From assembly GCA_035403085.1 (NCBI GenBank), contig DAONEM010000042.1:1-17644 (forward strand): a DNA stretch of 17,644 nt. Direction: 5' to 3'. The notes beneath the pieces are model-generated. The model had not been told where the DNA came from. It saw only the letters and a list, made by a program, of their open reading frames with translations, and did not search any database. Source of the stretch: JAMOAD01 sp023621955 (GTDB lineage: Bacteria; Acidobacteriota; Aminicenantia; JAMOAD01). The position numbers and the translations under genes were made by a program. Shown here in pieces: positions 14,582 through 17,644 of this stretch. Position 1 is the first letter of the stretch; every line of letters begins with the position of its first letter.

Positions 14582-16078
14582 ATGAAAAGAATCGCTCCGC
14601 TTGTTGTAACACTTGCGGCAATGTTTTCTTTCTTGTTAGCCACGCCCAAACAAGCCAGTCAAAAAAACTATCGTCCAGCCGTTCAAGAGTATGTTTTGGA
14701 AAACGGCATGAAGGTTCTGATGCTTGTGAAGCCTGGTGTGCCCAGAGTCGTCTGCCACATCTACTACAAAGTCGGCTCCATTAACGAGAGGCCGGGGATC
14801 ACCGGACTGGCCCATTTACATGAGCATATGATGTTCAAAGGAACCCGGATGATGGGGGTTTCCGATTTTGAGAAGGACGATGCTCTGAACCAGAGAATCG
14901 ATTCCCTCATGGAACAGGTTTACAAAGAGAGATTCTGGAAACAGAAGGGAGACGCCGCCAAGGCCGACGCTTTGGAGAAAGAGGCCGAAGCCTTGATGAA
15001 GGAAGAGAAACAGTACATTATCAAGGACCATCTTTGGGAAACCCTCATGCGAAACGGAGGGACCGGTCTAAACGCCTCTACAGGAAACGAGAGCACAGGC
15101 TACTACGTGACTCTTCCCTCCAACAAGGTCGAACTGCAGATGCTCCTTGAGGCGGATCGGATGCAAAACGCCTACTACAGGGAGTTTTACTCGGAGAAGA
15201 ACGTCGTGATGGAAGAGCGCCGGTTGAGTGAAAACTCCCCAGGTTCTCTCTTCGACGAACAAGTAAACTCGGTTTTCTACGCCGCGTCTCCCTACAGTTG
15301 GGATGTGATCGGCTGGATGGACGACCTGAGGAAGGTCACAAGGAAAGATCTGGCGGAGTTTCACAACCGTTACTATGTCCCCAACAACGCAGTCGCCGTT
15401 TACGTTGGAGATTTTGATCCCCAGAAGCTCCTGACCCTCGTGAAGAAGTATTTCGGCCCCATCCCGAAGGGACCGGAAAATGAACCGATCAGGACTTACG
15501 AGCCGGCGCAGATGTGCGAGAAAAGGGTCTACGGGAAGGGTCCGGCGGCGACGCGGGTGGATATGTACTTCCATGCCCCTGCGGACGGTCAGCAAGACTC
15601 CGACGCCCTCTCCCTTCTTGGGGGAATCCTCTCCGGAGAAACGGGAAGGCTCTTTAAGTCCCTGGTAAAGGAGCAGGATCTGACGGCGAGAGTCTCCGCC
15701 CGATACGACGCGATGTGGTATGCCGGTCAGTTTTCCGTCGGTGCCTTCCCTAAGGTTCAGAAGGGTGTGACGCCGGAGAAGATGGAAGCCGCCCTCTGGG
15801 AACAGATCGAAAAGGTCAAGAGAGAAGGAGTCACGGAGGTGGAACTTCAGAAGGTGAAGAACAACACCGAGGCTCGGTTGACAAGAATGTTGCAGCAGCC
15901 CATGTTCTTGGCGATGATGCTCGGGCGTGAGGAGCTCAACCGTGGTTGGGCCTCTATGTTCGATGACATCGAGAGTATGAAGAAGGTTACCGTCGAGGAT
16001 GTTCGCAAGGCCGCCGAGAAATATTTGGTTCGGGACAATGTCACCGTTGCCGTCTACACCCGGGAAGCCGGTAAGTGA
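14582..16078 (+). CDS. M16 family zinc metallopeptidase, catalytic subunit, exported
   Basis: A 498-residue M16 (insulinase/MPP/PqqL-type) peptidase with an N-terminal signal (about 1-20). The inverted zinc motif HxxEH is HLHEH (78-82: His78, Glu81, His82) in GLAHLHEHMMFKGT. The third ligand lies in the E-x6-E element Glu205-Glu212 (EKNVVMEERR). The His78-Glu205 distance is about 50 residues longer than the usual 75 or so, because of a charged helical insertion (about residues 95-150: LNQRIDSLMEQVYKERFW and a Lys/Ala/Glu-rich run). GRLFKSLVKEQDLT and RYDAMWYAGQFSV mark the C-terminal half. ATG 14582 has AGGAGG (14565-14570) with an 11-nt gap, slightly long. It is paired with a non-catalytic M16 subunit 13 nt downstream; such pairs act as heterodimers that degrade peptides in the periplasm. 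Confidence 0.93.
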   Translation: MKRIAPLVVTLAAMFSFLLATPKQASQKNYRPAVQEYVLENGMKVLMLVKPGVPRVVCHIYYKVGSINERPGITGLAHLHEHMMFKGTRMMGVSDFEKDDALNQRIDSLMEQVYKERFWKQKGDAAKADALEKEAEALMKEEKQYIIKDHLWETLMRNGGTGLNASTGNESTGYYVTLPSNKVELQMLLEADRMQNAYYREFYSEKNVVMEERRLSENSPGSLFDEQVNSVFYAASPYSWDVIGWMDDLRKVTRKDLAEFHNRYYVPNNAVAVYVGDFDPQKLLTLVKKYFGPIPKGPENEPIRTYEPAQMCEKRVYGKGPAATRVDMYFHAPADGQQDSDALSLLGGILSGETGRLFKSLVKEQDLTARVSARYDAMWYAGQFSVGAFPKVQKGVTPEKMEAALWEQIEKVKREGVTEVELQKVKNNTEARLTRMLQQPMFLAMMLGREELNRGWASMFDDIESMKKVTVEDVRKAAEKYLVRDNVTVAVYTREAGK

Positions 16079-16091
16079 AGGGGAGGAGAGG

Positions 16092-17537
16092 ATGAAGAAA
16101 ACAACTCTTTTGCTGGTTATCGTCCTGTTGGCCGGAATCGTGACCCTGGGGGCTCAAACCCGCCCAGAAGATCTCCGGTTCTCCCCTCTGTCTTTCACCC
16201 CTCCCGACCCTCTGACCTTTAAAACAACCTTCGCCCACGGTTTGAGGGGATACCTTCAGGAGGACCACTCCCTGCCTCTGGTAGAAATCACAGCCGTCGT
16301 TCCCTACGGGAGCCTCTACGATTCCCGTGAAAAGACCGGTTTGGCAAAGCTCCTCCAGACAAGCCTCGTGAAGGGAGGAACGACAAAGATGGACGGAGCG
16401 GCCTTGGAAGAGAGGCTCGATTTTCTCGGTGCCTCTTTGAACTTCCGAGTGAACGAGCAGTACTCCACGTTGACCCTTTCGTTGCTGAGCAAAGATTTGC
16501 AAGAAGGGCTTGGTATCTTCTTCGACCTTCTTCGCAACCCGGCTTTTCGGAACGGGAGCTTGGACATCGCCAAGAGCCGTCTCATAGAGGAGCTCAAACA
16601 GGCCAACGATTCGCCTAAACCGGTCTTGGAGAGGGAGTATTCCAAGGTTCTCTACGGCGATCATCCCTTGGCTTGGCAACCCAACAAGAAGACGGTCGAG
16701 TCTGTTACCGTCGAGGATCTCAAGGCGGTGGTCGCCAAATACTTTGTACCTGGCAACATCGTCATCGCCGGCTCCGGCGATTTCCGCCGTCCGGAGCTGG
16801 TCGGATGGATCAACCGCTTCACCTCGGGATGGAAGGGGGCGAAGAGTGCGCGCCTCGACTTCACCACATCCTTTGCCGCCGCGGAACCGGGAGTCTACTT
16901 CGTCCAGAAAAAGATCAACCAAGGCTATGTGAATCTGGGCCATCTGGGAATTACGGAGAGTAACCCCGACTTCTTCGCCGTTCAGGTGATGAACTTCATC
17001 CTGGGTGGCGGCAGCTTTACATCGCGGATTACCACGAAGGTTCGCTCCGACGAGGGGCTCGCCTACAATACAGGAAGTCGCTTCTCATCCGGATGGGGTT
17101 TTCCTGGGCTCTTTGCAGGCTATGTACAGACCAAATCCTCTACTGTCGGCTATGCCATCTCCTTGATTAAAAAGGAGTTTGAAAGGATTCGCAACGAAGA
17201 GGTATCCAACGGTGAGATGGATACAGCAATCAACTACTTTCTGGAGAGCTTTTCCGAACAGTTTACGACTCCCTCTCGGACGATGCTCCTCTTCGCTACC
17301 TACGAAATCTTAGGTAAACCGATGGATGAGATCAAAAACTACGCAGCGACCATCAAGAAAATCGATAAGGCCAAGGTTCAAGATGTGGCCAAGAAGTATA
17401 TCAACCCTGATAAGCTTGTCGTGTTCATTGTCGGTGATTGGGATGGTTGTAACAAAGGATCGGAGAAGTACTCTCAGCCTTTAGAAAGTTTCGGCAGAGT
17501 ACATCGTGTGGAACTTTCCGATCCTATGAACCCCTGA
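16092..17537 (+). CDS. M16 family peptidase-like protein, non-catalytic partner subunit, exported
   Basis: A 481-residue M16-fold protein with a signal peptide (about 1-21). Where the first subunit has HLHEH this one has KLLQT (86-90, in TGLAKLLQTSLVKGGT), so the zinc ligands and catalytic Glu are absent. It keeps the Arg/Tyr pair of M16B partner subunits, Arg318 and Tyr325 in KVRSDEGLAY, after the NFILGGGSFTSR stretch (301-312); in known pairs this Arg-Tyr helps bind the substrate from the non-catalytic side. I start at ATG 16092, which has GGAGG at five to six nucleotides and a clean signal peptide; an in-frame ATG at 15999 lies inside the upstream gene. The 13-nt gap indicates an operon. 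Confidence 0.93.
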   Translation: MKKTTLLLVIVLLAGIVTLGAQTRPEDLRFSPLSFTPPDPLTFKTTFAHGLRGYLQEDHSLPLVEITAVVPYGSLYDSREKTGLAKLLQTSLVKGGTTKMDGAALEERLDFLGASLNFRVNEQYSTLTLSLLSKDLQEGLGIFFDLLRNPAFRNGSLDIAKSRLIEELKQANDSPKPVLEREYSKVLYGDHPLAWQPNKKTVESVTVEDLKAVVAKYFVPGNIVIAGSGDFRRPELVGWINRFTSGWKGAKSARLDFTTSFAAAEPGVYFVQKKINQGYVNLGHLGITESNPDFFAVQVMNFILGGGSFTSRITTKVRSDEGLAYNTGSRFSSGWGFPGLFAGYVQTKSSTVGYAISLIKKEFERIRNEEVSNGEMDTAINYFLESFSEQFTTPSRTMLLFATYEILGKPMDEIKNYAATIKKIDKAKVQDVAKKYINPDKLVVFIVGDWDGCNKGSEKYSQPLESFGRVHRVELSDPMNP

Positions 17538-17551
17538 AGCCAAGACAACAA

Positions 17552-17583
17552 CCTCCGGCGGTCGTCCCCGCGGCCGCCGGAGG
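17552..17583 (+). terminator. Strong hairpin after the M16 operon, terminator-like without U tract
   Basis: CCTCCGGCGG (17552-17561) pairs perfectly with CCGCCGGAGG (17574-17583). Three more pairs (TCG/CGG with one U-G wobble) leave a six-base loop, TCCCCG. It begins 15 nt after the stop codon. The downstream sequence is CAAAACTACT, not a U run, so it may instead stabilise the 3' end or act with Rho. The rest of the window (17584-17644) holds no gene I can support. Confidence 0.55.
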
Positions 17584-17644
17584 CAAAACTACTGGGGACA
17601 CTCCCTAAATTCTCTTTTCCTCTCTCCCTTGCCTCAGAATCGAA

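Noticed and set aside
15999..16091. ATG at 15999 as start of the second M16 subunit
   Set aside because: It would bury the signal peptide behind 31 residues and overlap the upstream gene by 80 nt; ATG 16092 has a good GGAGG.
1..17644. tRNA, rRNA, CRISPR array, insertion sequence or prophage genes
   Set aside because: No cloverleaf-like block, regularly spaced repeats, transposase or phage motifs were seen; nearly all sequence is accounted for by the twelve genes.

Overview
The window is densely packed bacterial chromosome, moderately GC-rich, with twelve protein-coding genes and no RNA genes, insertion sequences, phage genes or CRISPR array that I can see. A periplasm is implied by several Sec-type signal peptides (a C1-family peptidase, three solute-binding proteins, two M16 peptidases) together with a two-TM sensor kinase. 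An exported C1B (bleomycin-hydrolase/PepC-like) peptidase, a tandem M16 pair and a POT transporter would fit a protein- or peptide-degrading heterotroph of the Acidobacteriota/Aminicenantes or Bacteroidota-like type. That placement is only a guess; no phylogenetic marker was compared.

Layout. (1) 1-2250, minus strand: an exported C1-family peptidase followed after 1 nt by a gene running off the left edge. I read this second gene as a degenerate protein-kinase-like domain fused to the start of an HD-phosphohydrolase domain. (2) 2367-5586, plus strand: acpS, an overlapping orphan BtuF-like binding protein, cysC with its own promoter, and a multi-pass GT-C-like membrane protein. (3) 5565-7622, minus strand: purA followed by ksgA; ksgA overlaps the GT-C-like gene tail to tail. 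(4) 7773-12924, plus strand: two SBP_bac_5 (oligopeptide-type) binding proteins and a sensor histidine kinase, chained by GTGA and ATGA stop/start overlaps, with no permease, ATPase or response regulator. (5) 13034-14509: a POT-family peptide/proton symporter with a repeat-rich upstream region. (6) 14582-17537: an M16 pair, the first subunit with HxxEH and the second without, ending in a strong hairpin.

How the genes may work together. The right-hand 10 kb has a peptide theme: binding proteins coupled to a sensor kinase, a peptide/proton symporter and a two-subunit M16 peptidase, with another exported peptidase on the far left. The most unusual parts are the pseudokinase-HD fusion and the SBP-SBP-kinase operon, which looks more like a two-component sensor using binding proteins as ligand receptors than like an ABC importer. 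Two plus-strand promoters (acpS and the first SBP) sit so close to the start codon that their mRNAs should be leaderless or nearly so.
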